Part shown: one piece after another, positions 6,358-18,390 of the stretch | How positions within the stretch are numbered: position 1 is the first letter of the stretch | Layout of the letters: every line of letters begins with the position of its first letter | Assembly (NCBI GenBank): GCA_028875175.1 | Contig: JAPPFO010000090.1 | Span: forward strand, 40,136 to 58,525 | Length of the DNA: 18,390 nt | Reading direction: 5' to 3' | From: Chloroflexota bacterium | GTDB taxonomy: Bacteria > Chloroflexota > UBA11872 | The notes under the pieces: generated by a model | The model's database searches: none | The model's input: the letters and a program-made list of their open reading frames with translations, nothing else | Told to the model about the DNA's origin: nothing | Program-made: the position numbers and the translations under genes

Positions 6358-7279
6358 GCACCTGATTGACGTTGCCGACTTTTCGCGCGACGAGTTCGAC
6401 ACGGTCCTCGACACCGCCGTGTCCATGCGGCAGGTCCTGGATCGGCCGATCCGGCGCGTGCCAACCCTGCGCGGCAAGTCAATCGTCAACATGTTCTTCG
6501 AGCCAAGCACCCGCACCCGCGTCTCCTTCGAATTGGCCGGAAAGTCGCTGAGCGCCGATGTCGTCAACGTCGCCGCTTCCGGCAGCAGCGTCGAAAAGGG
6601 CGAGTCGCTGGTTGACACGTTTCACACCATCCAGGCTCTCGGCGCCGACATGGTCATCATTCGCCACGCCTGCGCGGGCGTGCCGGATCTCGCCGCCCGC
6701 CACCTGGACTGCGGCGTGGTCAACGCCGGGGACGGCCTGCGGGGGCACCCCAGCCAGGCGCTGCTGGACCTCTTCACCGTCCGTGAGCATGCCGGCGACC
6801 TGGAAGGTCTGAAAATGGTCATTGTGGGCGACATGCTCCACAGCCGCGTCGCCCGCTCCGACATCTGGGCGTTCGCGCGCATGGGCGCGCACGTCTACCT
6901 CAGCGGCCCGCCCACCGTGCTGCCGCCCGACTTTGGCAACCTGCTCAACGGCGACGGCATGGTGCGCGTGGAGTACGACCTGGATCGCGCCATCGAGGGC
7001 GCCGACGTCGTCATGGCCCTGCGTATCCAGAAGGAGCGCATGGCCGGCGGCTTGCTGCCCGATCTCCGCGAATACGCGCGCCGCTGGGGCATCACCCCCG
7101 CGCGCCTGAGCCGCGCCGACCGGCAGGTCCTGCTCATGCACCCTGGGCCCATGAATCAGGGCATCGAAATCTCGTCCGACGTCGCCTACGGCGAGCAGTC
7201 GGTGATTACCGAACAGGTCGCCAACGGAGTGGCAGTCCGCATGGCCATCCTCTACCTCTTGCTGACGGGAGCGCGCTGA
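6341..7279 (+). CDS. pyrB: Aspartate carbamoyltransferase catalytic chain
   Basis: Condenses carbamoyl phosphate and aspartate to N-carbamoyl-aspartate, the committed step of pyrimidine synthesis. The 312-residue length is normal. The carbamoyl-phosphate loop FFEPSTRTRVSFE has STRTR at residues 56-60. Lys86 in GSSVEKGES is the conserved swinging-loop lysine. HPSQALLDLFT, a DMLHSRVARS segment and LMHPGPMNQGIEI follow in family order. The ATG at 6341 is fixed by GGAGG 6 nt upstream and lies inside the end of pyrR (17-nt overlap), implying translational coupling. The stop overlaps the next start as TGATG. No regulatory chain (pyrI) is present, consistent with control by PyrR attenuation. Confidence 0.98.
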   Translation: MPLHRRHLIDVADFSRDEFDTVLDTAVSMRQVLDRPIRRVPTLRGKSIVNMFFEPSTRTRVSFELAGKSLSADVVNVAASGSSVEKGESLVDTFHTIQALGADMVIIRHACAGVPDLAARHLDCGVVNAGDGLRGHPSQALLDLFTVREHAGDLEGLKMVIVGDMLHSRVARSDIWAFARMGAHVYLSGPPTVLPPDFGNLLNGDGMVRVEYDLDRAIEGADVVMALRIQKERMAGGLLPDLREYARRWGITPARLSRADRQVLLMHPGPMNQGIEISSDVAYGEQSVITEQVANGVAVRMAILYLLLTGAR

Positions 7280-7885
7280 TGAGCCCCTATTCCGCCGCGC
7301 CGCCGCGCGAGATCCTGGCCGGCGTCCACCAGTGGACCGTGGCCTGGCATCGCTACACCTTGGAGTCGTACCTCGTCGACACGGACGACGGAGTCATCGC
7401 CATCGATCCCCAGGATCTGTCGCCCACTGCCCTCCAGGGCGTCCTCTCCCGTGTCCGTCACGTCATTCTCACCAACCACTTCCACGAGCGGGCCGCCGCG
7501 ATCTGGCGGCATCGGTTCGACGCCCCTGTCTGGGCGCCCGACGGTGATGTCGGCGACCTGGAGACGCTGACTCCGGATCACGTCTACTCGGCCGAGACCG
7601 AGTTGCCCGGCGGTCTGCAAGCCATTGGCCTGGGTGGGATCAGTACCGGGGAACATGCGCTGTTCACCCCCGAGAACCGCGGCGTCCTCTTCGTCGGCGA
7701 CGCGCTGGGCACCACCAGCTACTGGACCCACGGCGAGGGCGAACTGGGCGCGCATCCGCGCATGCGCCCACCGACGCCGCTACAGAAGCTGCTGGACCTG
7801 AACTTCACCAGCATTGCCGTCGGCCACGGCGAGCCGATCCTGGACCAGGCCAAGGTCGCCCTGGCCGCCTACCTGGAGTCAGCCC

Positions 7886-7896
<11 letters not shown>
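7279..7896 (+). CDS. Non-canonical MBL-fold protein embedded in the pyr operon
   Basis: A 205-residue MBL-fold protein translationally coupled to its neighbours. Its ATG overlaps the pyrB stop (TGATG) with GGGAG 7 nt upstream, and its end overlaps pyrC by 11 nt. After the opening strands (YTLESYLVDTDDGVIAIDPQD), the metal motif HxHxDH is altered to TNHFHERAA: two histidines remain, but Asp-His is replaced by Glu-Arg. Later ligand positions look partly retained: GEHAL, VGDALG and VGHGEPIL. The LTNxxHxR pattern followed by RFDAPVWAP resembles a divergent MBL group I recall from memory, which may bind metal differently or not at all. Its place between aspartate carbamoyltransferase and dihydroorotase suggests a role tied to pyrimidine synthesis, for example handling an intermediate or damaged metabolite. 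That is inference only. Confidence 0.88.
7875..7878 (+). promoter_or_regulatory. Shine-Dalgarno supporting the TTG start of pyrC
   Basis: GGAG lies 7 nt before TTG 7886. No other in-frame start before the conserved SLVIRGGRVLD opening has a comparable motif, so a TTG start is preferred. Confidence 0.55.
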
Positions 7897-9233
<1,337 letters not shown>

Positions 9234-9244
<11 letters not shown>

Positions 9245-10433
9245 CGACAACGCCGTCCTCGCTCTCGAGACCGGCGACACGTTCTTCGGCTTCGCCTTCG
9301 GCGCGGAGGCGCCCGGCGCCGGCGAGGTCGTCTTCAACACCAGCATGACCGGCTACCAGGAGATTTCCACCGACGCGTCGTACCGCGGACAGATCGTCGT
9401 TATGACCTATCCGCTCATCGACAACTACGGGGCCAATCCTGACGACGTGGAGTCGCGTCGCCCCTGGATTTCCGGTCTGGCCGTGCGTGAACTGGCCCCG
9501 ACCCACAGCAATTGGCGCCAGCAAAGCGACATGCACTCGTTCCTGGCCCAGCATGGAATCGCGGGCATCCAGGGGATTGACACACGCGCCCTCACGCGCA
9601 CGCTCCGAATCAAGGGCCACAAGCGCGGCGTTCTTCGCCGCGCCCCGGCAAGCGTGGCCGGGGGGATCGATCGCTTCACCTGGATTCGCGGCCATTCGCC
9701 CGCCGCCAGGTCCTGGGCCGACGAGCAGGTGCAGGCCGCGAAACGTGTGCTCCCGTACAGCGAGCAGCGCTACGTGGCCGAGGTCACCACCTCCGACCGC
9801 CAGGTGGCCGGCCCCGTCCGCTGGGCCCCCTGGCCAACGCCGCCCCAGCGGGCCAACTCGCCCCGCATCGCGCTGCTAGACGTCGGGGTCAAGACCAACA
9901 TCGTGCGCTCTCTCGTCAGCCGTGGCTGTCATGTCGACGTGCTGCCGTACGGGGCCAGCGCGCACGAGGTTGAGGCCACCGAGCCCGACGGCGTCGTCGT
10001 CTGCAACGGTCCCGGCGACCCCGAGCAGGCCGATCGAGCCATCGATACCGTCCGCGACCTGATCGGCAAACTACCGCTGATGGGCGTCTGCCTGGGCCAT
10101 CAGATTCTCGGCCTCGCGATTGGCGCCACCACCAGCCGCCTGCCCTACGGTCACCGTGGCGCCAACCAGCCCATCAAAGACCTCGAAACGGGCCGCGCCC
10201 ACATCACCTCCCAGAATCACGGATTCCAGGTGGACGCGGCGTCGATTCCCCCGAGCAGCGGCTTCCGGGTCAGCCACGTCAACCTGAACGACGGGTCGGT
10301 CGAAGGCCTGGCGCACGACTCGCTCCCCGTCTTCTCCGTCCAGTACCACCCGGAGGCCAGCCCCGGCCCGCAGGACAACCAGTACCTCTTCGACCGCTTC
10401 CTCGACCTCGTCGACGACCACCGCCGTTCATGA
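9234..10433 (+). CDS. carA: Carbamoyl-phosphate synthase small (glutaminase) subunit
   Basis: Hydrolyses glutamine and channels ammonia to CarB for carbamoyl phosphate synthesis. The 399 residues comprise the N-terminal CPSase small-chain domain (TSMTGYQEISTDASYRGQ, TYPLIDNYG, GIQGIDTRALTR) and a C-terminal class I amidotransferase domain. The nucleophile Cys286 sits in GVCLGHQILG, with HRGANQPI and QNHGFQVD following. His372 and Glu374 (YHPEA) complete the triad. The GTG at 9234 is used; GGTAGG lies 5 nt upstream, and the first 11 nt overlap the end of pyrC. It ends in a TGA, and the next gene, carB, begins in the same reading frame 27 nt later. Confidence 0.97.
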
Positions 10434-10460
10434 CTCGATCCAACCTGCTCGCCTTGCCCC

Positions 10461-13672
<3,212 letters not shown>

Positions 13673-13676
<4 letters not shown>

Positions 13677-14503
13677 CCCGGCGGATCGAATCCGCCCGCG
13701 TCCTGCGCAACACGCGTATCACTGAACGGCTCTGGTGGTGCGAGTACGAAGCGCCCCAAATCGCCGCCAGCGCCCGTCCTGGTCAGTTCGCACACGTCCT
13801 CTGTAGCGCGCCCGATCAGCTCGATCCGTTGCTACGCCGGCCGCTCAGCTTCAGCCGCATCGAACCCGACCGCGGACGGGTAGCCTTCCTGATCGACACC
13901 GTCGGCCGCGGCACGGCCTGGCTCGTGGATCAGCCGGAGGGGTCCGAAATCGACATGCTGGGCCCCCTTGGCGGCAGCTTTGTCTTTCAACCGGACAGTA
14001 CGCGGGCGCTCATGGTCGGCGGCGGCATCGGCCTGGCGCCGCTCATCGCGCTGGCCGACCTTGCGCCGGCCCGCGACGTACAAGTGCGCTTGCTCGCTGG
14101 CGGCCGGGACGCGCCTCAGGTCACGCCGGAAGAGTGGTTGGACTCGAGCGTCGACTACCGGATCGCCACCGATGACGGCGCCCTCGGCCATCACGGATTC
14201 ATCACCGACTTGGTCCCGGACCACTTCGCCTGGTGCGACCAGATCTTCGTCTGCGGCCCAACGCCCATGATGCGCGCCATGGCCGAACTCACCGACGAGC
14301 TAACGGCTACCCACGGCCCCCGCCCCGCCTTCACTTCGCTTGAGGCCCGCATGGGCTGCGCCATGGGCGTTTGCTATTCCTGCGTCGTCCAAACCACCAA
14401 CGGTCCCCAGCGCGTCTGCCACGACGGCCCCGTCTTTCCCCAGTCCGCCCTTACCTGGACCTGGCACCACGAACCAACCGCATCTGCGCCAACTGTCGGC
14501 TAG
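13673..14503 (+). CDS. pyrK: Dihydroorotate dehydrogenase electron-transfer subunit (PyrK-type FAD/2Fe-2S protein)
   Basis: Passes electrons from class 1B dihydroorotate dehydrogenase (PyrD) to NAD+. The 276 residues have the ferredoxin-reductase layout. An FAD-binding barrel carries RRPLSFSRI (residues 55-63), followed by DTVGRGTAWL, DMLGPLGGSF, the nucleotide-binding LMVGGGIGLAPLIAL and FVCGPTPMMRAM. A terminal 2Fe-2S motif has Cys229, Cys234, Cys237 and Cys249 (C-x4-C-x2-C-x11-C), the PyrK pattern. It overlaps carB by 4 nt and is the last gene of the operon. PyrD, its obligate partner, is not in the window; the next gene is on the opposite strand. Related sulfhydrogenase or glutamate synthase reductase subunits are alternatives, but the operon favours PyrK. 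Confidence 0.93.
14500..14503. other. Shared CTAG: overlapping stop codons of convergent pyrK and yqeC-like genes
   Basis: pyrK ends at TAG 14501-14503 and the minus-strand gene ends at TAG 14502-14500. There is no intergenic DNA here and no hairpin with a T-tract, so the two transcripts must end within each other's coding region or overlap. Confidence 0.9.
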
Positions 14504-15315
14504 GAAACCTCCAGCTTCGCGCCACCGTTCGCGTCGCGCGCTTTCGTGACGCGACAGCGGACCGAATAGGTCCAGTCGGCTTTGGCCTCAATCCAGCCGT
14601 TGATGTCCGGGTGCGAGCTGAGAGCGGCGTGGACTTCCGCGAGCTGGCCAGCGCTGACTCGGTTGGCGGCTGTCAGTACTGGCCAGAGCCGAGCTTCCGG
14701 AGGCACGGACTTGCGGCCGGCGCGCGAGTCCAGAAGCAGGGTCAAGACGTGATTGACCGTCAGATGCCAACCCGGCTCGATACCCAGAATCTCCGCGGCG
14801 AGTTCAGGCCGGTGAACGTGCCGCTCGGCCAGGGGGCGGCCCACCGCAGCCAGGCAAGCAACGGGAATCACCAACGTCGCGCCGGCCGGCATGGCGGGTT
14901 CGTGGTCCGCGGGTGCCTTGAGCAGGCGGCGACGGGCGCCGTCGGCTTCCACGATTAGGACATCGGCGCCGGACGCACGCAGCAATTCCGGGGCGAACTC
15001 CGGCTGAAGCCCGTTGTAGCGGCGCGGGGTGGGCGCGGCGGTGACGACGGTGATGACGGGATGCGCGTCCAGCGCCGCTGGTAGCTCGTCAAGCCAACGG
15101 TCGGGAGGCACGACCAGCAGCCTAGGTGAGCGGGCTAGCGACGGCCGGTGAATATTTGTGGACTTGGTTGTGACCACGCGCAGGCCGCGCGCCGCCAGCG
15201 CGTTGGCCAGGGCGAACATGGTGGTGGTCTTGCCGCCGGCGCCCACAATGGCGGCGATATCGCCGGGTCCGGCAATGTCAGCCAGTGAGCAGATTGACAC
15301 GGCGCTTGAGGTCAT
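14500..15315 (-). CDS. yqeC: Putative selenium cofactor biosynthesis protein YqeC
   Basis: A 271-residue protein of the YqeC family, linked by comparative genomics to maturation of selenium-dependent molybdenum hydroxylases. A P-loop-like IVGAGGKTTTMFALANALA (GAGGKT at residues 25-30) is followed by RVVTTKSTNIHRP, then LIVEADGARRRLLKAPADHEPAMP, the family hallmark, and VACLAAVGRPLAERHVHRPE. The pattern suggests nucleotide binding; the exact reaction is not established. The ATG at 15315 is used. It is convergent with pyrK, sharing a CTAG, and divergent from the sugar genes to its right. Its usual companions (molybdenum hydroxylase, selD, MocA-like genes) are not seen here. Confidence 0.88.
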   Translation of the reverse strand: MTSSAVSICSLADIAGPGDIAAIVGAGGKTTTMFALANALAARGLRVVTTKSTNIHRPSLARSPRLLVVPPDRWLDELPAALDAHPVITVVTAAPTPRRYNGLQPEFAPELLRASGADVLIVEADGARRRLLKAPADHEPAMPAGATLVIPVACLAAVGRPLAERHVHRPELAAEILGIEPGWHLTVNHVLTLLLDSRAGRKSVPPEARLWPVLTAANRVSAGQLAEVHAALSSHPDINGWIEAKADWTYSVRCRVTKARDANGGAKLEVS

Positions 15316-15412
15316 GGGGCAACCCTTCGTGTCCTCCCCGGAGCGTCACGCGCCACGGCGGCGCCGGGTTCTAACGGTGCCGCGCGTACACTGCGAGCGG
15401 GTTTCCATGAAC

Positions 15413-15417
15413 AGGGG
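15413..15417 (+). promoter_or_regulatory. Shine-Dalgarno deciding the gmd start
   Basis: AGGGG stands 6 nt before ATG 15424. An in-frame TTG at 15418 would lie directly against this motif, so the ATG is preferred. Confidence 0.55.
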
Positions 15418-15423
15418 TTGTGC

Positions 15424-16425
15424 ATGCCCTGCGCGTTGATTACGGGCATTACGGGCCAGGATGGCTCATATCTGGCGGAGTTCCTGCTGGAGAAGGGGTA
15501 CAAGGTCGTCGGCGTCGTCCGTCGCACCAGTACCGAGAACAACGGTCGGATCCAGCACCTGCAGGACGATCTGGTGCTGGAGCCGGGCGACTTGCACGAT
15601 CAGTACTCATTGATCGAGATCATGCAGCGGCACCGGCCGGACGAGGTGTACAACCTGGCGGCGCAGTCGTTTGTCGCGGCGTCGTGGCGACAGCCGGTGC
15701 TCACCGGCGAGGTGTCGGCGTTGGGTGCGACTCGGGTGTTGGAAGCCATTCGCGCGGTGGATCCCACTATCAAGTTCTACCAGGCGTCAAGCAGCGAGAT
15801 GTTCGGCCAGGTGCAGGAATGGCCGCAGAGCGAAACCACGCCGTTCTATCCGCGCAGCCCCTACGGAGTCGCCAAGCTCTATGCCCACTGGATCACGGTC
15901 AACTATCGAGAGAGCTATGGGATGTTCGCCTGCTCCGGCATCTGCTTCAACCACGAGTCGCCGCGGCGCGGCCTGGAATTCGTCACGCGCAAGCTCAGTT
16001 ATTCGGCGGCTCGGGTGTACCACGAAGTGGTGCAGAACGTCCCGTTCGGCGACCTGTCCACCCGTCGAGACTGGGGATACGCGCCGGACTTCGTACGCGG
16101 CATGTGGTTGATGCTCCAGCAGGACGAGCCCCGCGACTATGTGCTGGCAACGGGCGAGACGCACACCGGCCACGAGTTCGCCAACCTGGCGTTCGGTCAC
16201 CTGGGCCTTAACGCCCAGGACCACATCACCATGAGCGAGGACCTATTGCGGCCAGCCGAGGTGCATCGCTTGATTGGGGATCCTTCGGCGATTCGCAACG
16301 ATCTGGGCTGGGAACCGTCGGTCACCTTTGAGGAGTTGGTCCGCATCATGGTGGACGCCGACATGGAACTCGTGGCTAATGAGATCGCGCACGCGGAAAT
16401 AGCCGCCGGCCGCAGCGCGAGCTAA
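15424..16425 (+). CDS. gmd: GDP-mannose 4,6-dehydratase
   Basis: An extended short-chain dehydrogenase that turns GDP-D-mannose into GDP-4-keto-6-deoxy-D-mannose with internal NADP+ recycling, in the cytoplasm. The 333 residues begin with the Rossmann motif ITGITGQDGSYLAEFLLEKG. VVRRTSTEN follows, then YNLAAQSFVAASWRQP, the catalytic SSSEMFG with Glu125, and Tyr147/Lys151 in SPYGVAKLYAHW. ICFNHESPRRGLEFVTRK, STRRDWGYAPDFVRGMW and YVLATGETHT are typical of Gmd. The ATG at 15424 has AGGGG 6 nt upstream. It is followed at 14 nt by a likely reductase of the same pathway and then a phosphomannomutase, suggesting an operon for a GDP-6-deoxyhexose. Length is slightly under the common 340-370. Confidence 0.95.
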   Translation: MPCALITGITGQDGSYLAEFLLEKGYKVVGVVRRTSTENNGRIQHLQDDLVLEPGDLHDQYSLIEIMQRHRPDEVYNLAAQSFVAASWRQPVLTGEVSALGATRVLEAIRAVDPTIKFYQASSSEMFGQVQEWPQSETTPFYPRSPYGVAKLYAHWITVNYRESYGMFACSGICFNHESPRRGLEFVTRKLSYSAARVYHEVVQNVPFGDLSTRRDWGYAPDFVRGMWLMLQQDEPRDYVLATGETHTGHEFANLAFGHLGLNAQDHITMSEDLLRPAEVHRLIGDPSAIRNDLGWEPSVTFEELVRIMVDADMELVANEIAHAEIAAGRSAS

Positions 16426-16439
16426 GTCTGGCGCGAAAG

Positions 16440-17372
16440 GTGACGGGTTCGGTCCTCGTTACCGGAGCGTCCGGGTTCATAGGTTCGTACACAGTGGCGG
16501 CGTTTCGAGACGCCGGTCGCGACGTCGTGGGATCTTCCTTCGGCGGCGACGACAGTCTTGTGGCGCTGAATCTGCGCGATGCCGGGCAGGTTGATGGCGC
16601 GATAGCTCGCGTGCGGCCGTCCGTTGTCGTGCATCTGGCGGCCATTGCCAATCCCGGCGAGGCGCAGGCGGATCCCGCGCGGGCGTACGACGTGAATGTG
16701 CTCGGGCAGCTGAGACTGATCCAGTCGCTGCTGCGGCATGCGCCCGAGGCTCGCCTGGTAGCCATGAGCAGCGCCGAGATCTACGGCCGGATCGAGACTG
16801 GCGAGTTGGTCAGCGAGGACGCGCCGCTGCGGCCGGCATCGGTGTATGCGGCCACCAAGGCGGCGGCGGATCTGCAGGCGCTGCAATACCATCTGTCCGA
16901 CGGACTGGATGCGGTGAGGTTGCGTTTGTTCGGCAGTGTTGGACCGGGACGTTCGACCGACTACTTTCCGGGCCGCCAGGTGCATGCCGTGGCGGCCATT
17001 CTGGACGGACGGACCGAGCCGGTCGTGCCGACCTTCAGCTTGGCGGGAGCCCGCGACTACGTGGACGTGCGCGATGTTGCGCAAGCCATCGTGGCGGCGG
17101 CTGAGCGGGGACGATCCGGCGCGGTTTACAACGTGGCGACGGGACGTGCCTGGCCGCTACGGCAGATCGTCGAACGCTTGATTGCGATCGGCGGCATTCG
17201 CGCCGAGATCCACGAGGAACGCAAACTACCACCGGGACGGCACGGCGCCGTCGTTGCCGGCGACGCCACCCGCTTGCGCTCGGACACCGGCTGGCAACCT
17301 CGAATCACTATGGACCAGTCGCTGCGCGACGCGCTGGTCCACGCCCGCCAGGCAGCGGCGGCGGAGGCTTAG
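16440..17372 (+). CDS. NAD(P)-dependent epimerase/dehydratase, likely GDP-6-deoxy-4-keto-D-mannose reductase
   Basis: A 310-residue extended short-chain dehydrogenase. The coenzyme loop is VTGASGFIGSY (GASGFIG at residues 9-15). Next come VVHLAAIANPGEAQADP, catalytic SSAEIYG at 110-116, and Tyr136/Lys140 in VYAATKAAAD. The substrate region has SVGPGRSTDYFPGRQV, and AGARDYVDVRDVAQAI and GDATRLRSDTGWQP close the domain. Placed 14 nt after gmd, it most likely reduces the 4-keto product to GDP-D-rhamnose (Rmd-like). A fucose synthase (epimerase/reductase) or another 4-ketoreductase cannot be excluded. A GTG start at 16440 gives the expected N-terminus, though no well-spaced Shine-Dalgarno is visible. 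The stop is 4 nt before the next start. Confidence 0.85.
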   Translation: MTGSVLVTGASGFIGSYTVAAFRDAGRDVVGSSFGGDDSLVALNLRDAGQVDGAIARVRPSVVVHLAAIANPGEAQADPARAYDVNVLGQLRLIQSLLRHAPEARLVAMSSAEIYGRIETGELVSEDAPLRPASVYAATKAAADLQALQYHLSDGLDAVRLRLFGSVGPGRSTDYFPGRQVHAVAAILDGRTEPVVPTFSLAGARDYVDVRDVAQAIVAAAERGRSGAVYNVATGRAWPLRQIVERLIAIGGIRAEIHEERKLPPGRHGAVVAGDATRLRSDTGWQPRITMDQSLRDALVHARQAAAAEA

Positions 17373-17376
17373 GGCG

Positions 17377-18390
17377 ATGGCTCTGACCGAAACCCCCATC
17401 AAGTTCGGTACCGACGGCTGGCGCGCCGTCATCGGCGGCGACTACACGTTTCGCAACGCTGGCCGGGTGGCGCAGGGGTTTGCGACCTTCGTGCGCCGCA
17501 ACTGGCGCTGGGAGAACGGGATCGTGGTCGGCTACGACCGCCGTTTCGGTTCGGAGCGCTTTGCTGCGCACGTCGCGTCGGTGCTGGCCGGCAACAGCAT
17601 TCCCGTGCATCTCGTGAACGCTCCGTGCCCAACGCCCGTGGCGGCATTCAGTACCGCTGACCTGCGAGCCGCCGGCGCGGTGATGATCACCGCCAGCCAC
17701 AACCCGCCGGCTGACAACGGGTTCAAGGTCCGCACGGCCACCGGCGCGGCCGTGGATCCGAATGCGCTGGCGCTGATCGAGGATGCTGTGGCGGCCGTCG
17801 ACGGAGACGCAGTGCGATTCCTGGACGTCGAGACGGCCGAGCGGGCCGGTTTGCTGCGCGAGTTCAGTCCCGACGCGGCCTATCTCGACCACGTGGCCAA
17901 CCTGGTGGACCTCGAAGCGCTGCGCGCCCGCGCCATGCGGGTGGTGGTGGACGCGATGTATGGATCGGCGGCCGGTTGGCTGCCACGCATTCTCGAGGGC
18001 GGGCGGCTTGACGTGACGGAGATTCACAGCGACTGGAACCCGCGGTTTCCCGGATTGGCACGCCCCGAACCGATTCCCCCGCAGACGGATGAGGTCGCGC
18101 AGGTGGTTCGGGACACATCGGCTGCTGTGGGCATCGTGACCGACGGCGACGGCGACCGGCTGGGGGTCGTTGACGAGCATGGCGCCTTCGTAGACCAACT
18201 GCGCACGATCGGCCTGCTGGCGTACTACTTCCTCGAGCACACAGGATCGCGAAACCCCCTGGTAAAGACCCTCACAACCTCGTCAATGCTGGAACGCCTG
18301 GGGCAGCAGTACGACGTCCACGTCGAGGAAGTCGGCGTGGGCATGAAGTTCGTGGCCCCGGCCATGCGGAACCTCAACGCCGTGCTGGGC
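17377..18390 (+). CDS. Phosphomannomutase/phosphoglucomutase family protein (3' end outside window)
   Basis: The first 338 residues of an alpha-D-phosphohexomutase, open to the right edge. These enzymes interconvert hexose 6-phosphate and 1-phosphate; in this context mannose 1-phosphate for GDP-mannose is the likely product. The N-terminus IKFGTDGWRAVIGGDYTF is typical. The phosphoserine loop is MITASHNPP with Ser107, the metal loop is DGDGDR (Asp256, Asp258, Asp260; the commoner form is DGDADR), and VEEVGVGMKFV in domain 3 contacts the sugar. ATG 17377 has GGAGG 9 nt upstream and lies 4 nt after the reductase gene. Phosphoglucomutase activity is equally possible by sequence. The fourth domain is not in the window. 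Confidence 0.93.
   Translation, partial: MALTETPIKFGTDGWRAVIGGDYTFRNAGRVAQGFATFVRRNWRWENGIVVGYDRRFGSERFAAHVASVLAGNSIPVHLVNAPCPTPVAAFSTADLRAAGAVMITASHNPPADNGFKVRTATGAAVDPNALALIEDAVAAVDGDAVRFLDVETAERAGLLREFSPDAAYLDHVANLVDLEALRARAMRVVVDAMYGSAAGWLPRILEGGRLDVTEIHSDWNPRFPGLARPEPIPPQTDEVAQVVRDTSAAVGIVTDGDGDRLGVVDEHGAFVDQLRTIGLLAYYFLEHTGSRNPLVKTLTTSSMLERLGQQYDVHVEEVGVGMKFVAPAMRNLNAVLG

Noticed and set aside
14533..14555. GTCGCG/CGCGAC inverted repeat near the pyrK/yqeC junction as a terminator
   Set aside because: It lies inside yqeC coding sequence and has no T-tract on either strand.
15387..15392. TACACT as a possible -10 box for gmd
   Set aside because: No supporting -35 element at a suitable distance in the 108-nt divergent region.

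Overview
The window is a GC-rich, gene-dense bacterial chromosomal segment dominated by nucleotide biosynthesis genes, with cell-surface sugar genes at the edges. No rRNA, tRNA, CRISPR array, insertion sequence or phage gene was seen, and no gene-free stretch exceeds 300 bases. The organism is probably a member of the Chloroflexota (Chloroflexi). This is an inference from a PyrR-controlled pyr operon with a PyrK-type electron-transfer subunit, an unusual adenylosuccinate synthetase signature, and the overall gene mix. No marker gene proves it.

Layout. Bases 1-272 hold the 3' end of a GyrI-like ligand-binding domain gene. Bases 397-1239 (minus) encode an ABC-2 polysaccharide-export-type permease with no ATPase partner beside it. 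Four genes then follow on the plus strand with gaps of 60-70 nt: a metallo-beta-lactamase (MBL)-fold protein lacking recognisable metal ligands, CTP synthase (pyrG), adenylosuccinate synthetase (purA), and a peroxiredoxin-fold protein with no cysteine at all. Bases 5598-5781 hold a perfect TATAAT box, a PyrR-binding RNA element and an intrinsic terminator: a complete attenuation leader. The pyr operon follows from 5782 to 14503: pyrR, pyrB, a second non-canonical MBL-fold gene, pyrC, carA, carB and pyrK. Most of these genes overlap. Dihydroorotate dehydrogenase, pyrE and pyrF are absent. pyrK converges on a minus-strand yqeC-like gene, and the two stop codons share one CTAG. From 15424 to the right edge lie a GDP-mannose 4,6-dehydratase, a GDP-6-deoxy-4-keto-hexose reductase-like gene and a phosphomannomutase/phosphoglucomutase cut by the edge, suggesting GDP-6-deoxyhexose supply for surface glycans.

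How it works together. CarAB, PyrB and PyrC make dihydroorotate from bicarbonate, glutamine and aspartate. PyrK would pass electrons from a PyrD encoded elsewhere. PyrR would sense UMP/UTP and, by binding its RNA site, favour the leader terminator. PyrG completes CTP synthesis and PurA makes the committed step to AMP, so the two transcription units together cover much of nucleotide supply.

The least ordinary content is a set of degenerate enzyme-fold proteins inside these housekeeping units: two MBL-fold proteins with altered metal sites (one next to pyrG, one translationally coupled between pyrB and pyrC) and a cysteine-free peroxiredoxin-like protein. The pyr-embedded MBL protein is the best candidate here for an undescribed pathway component, although the sequence alone does not show what it does.
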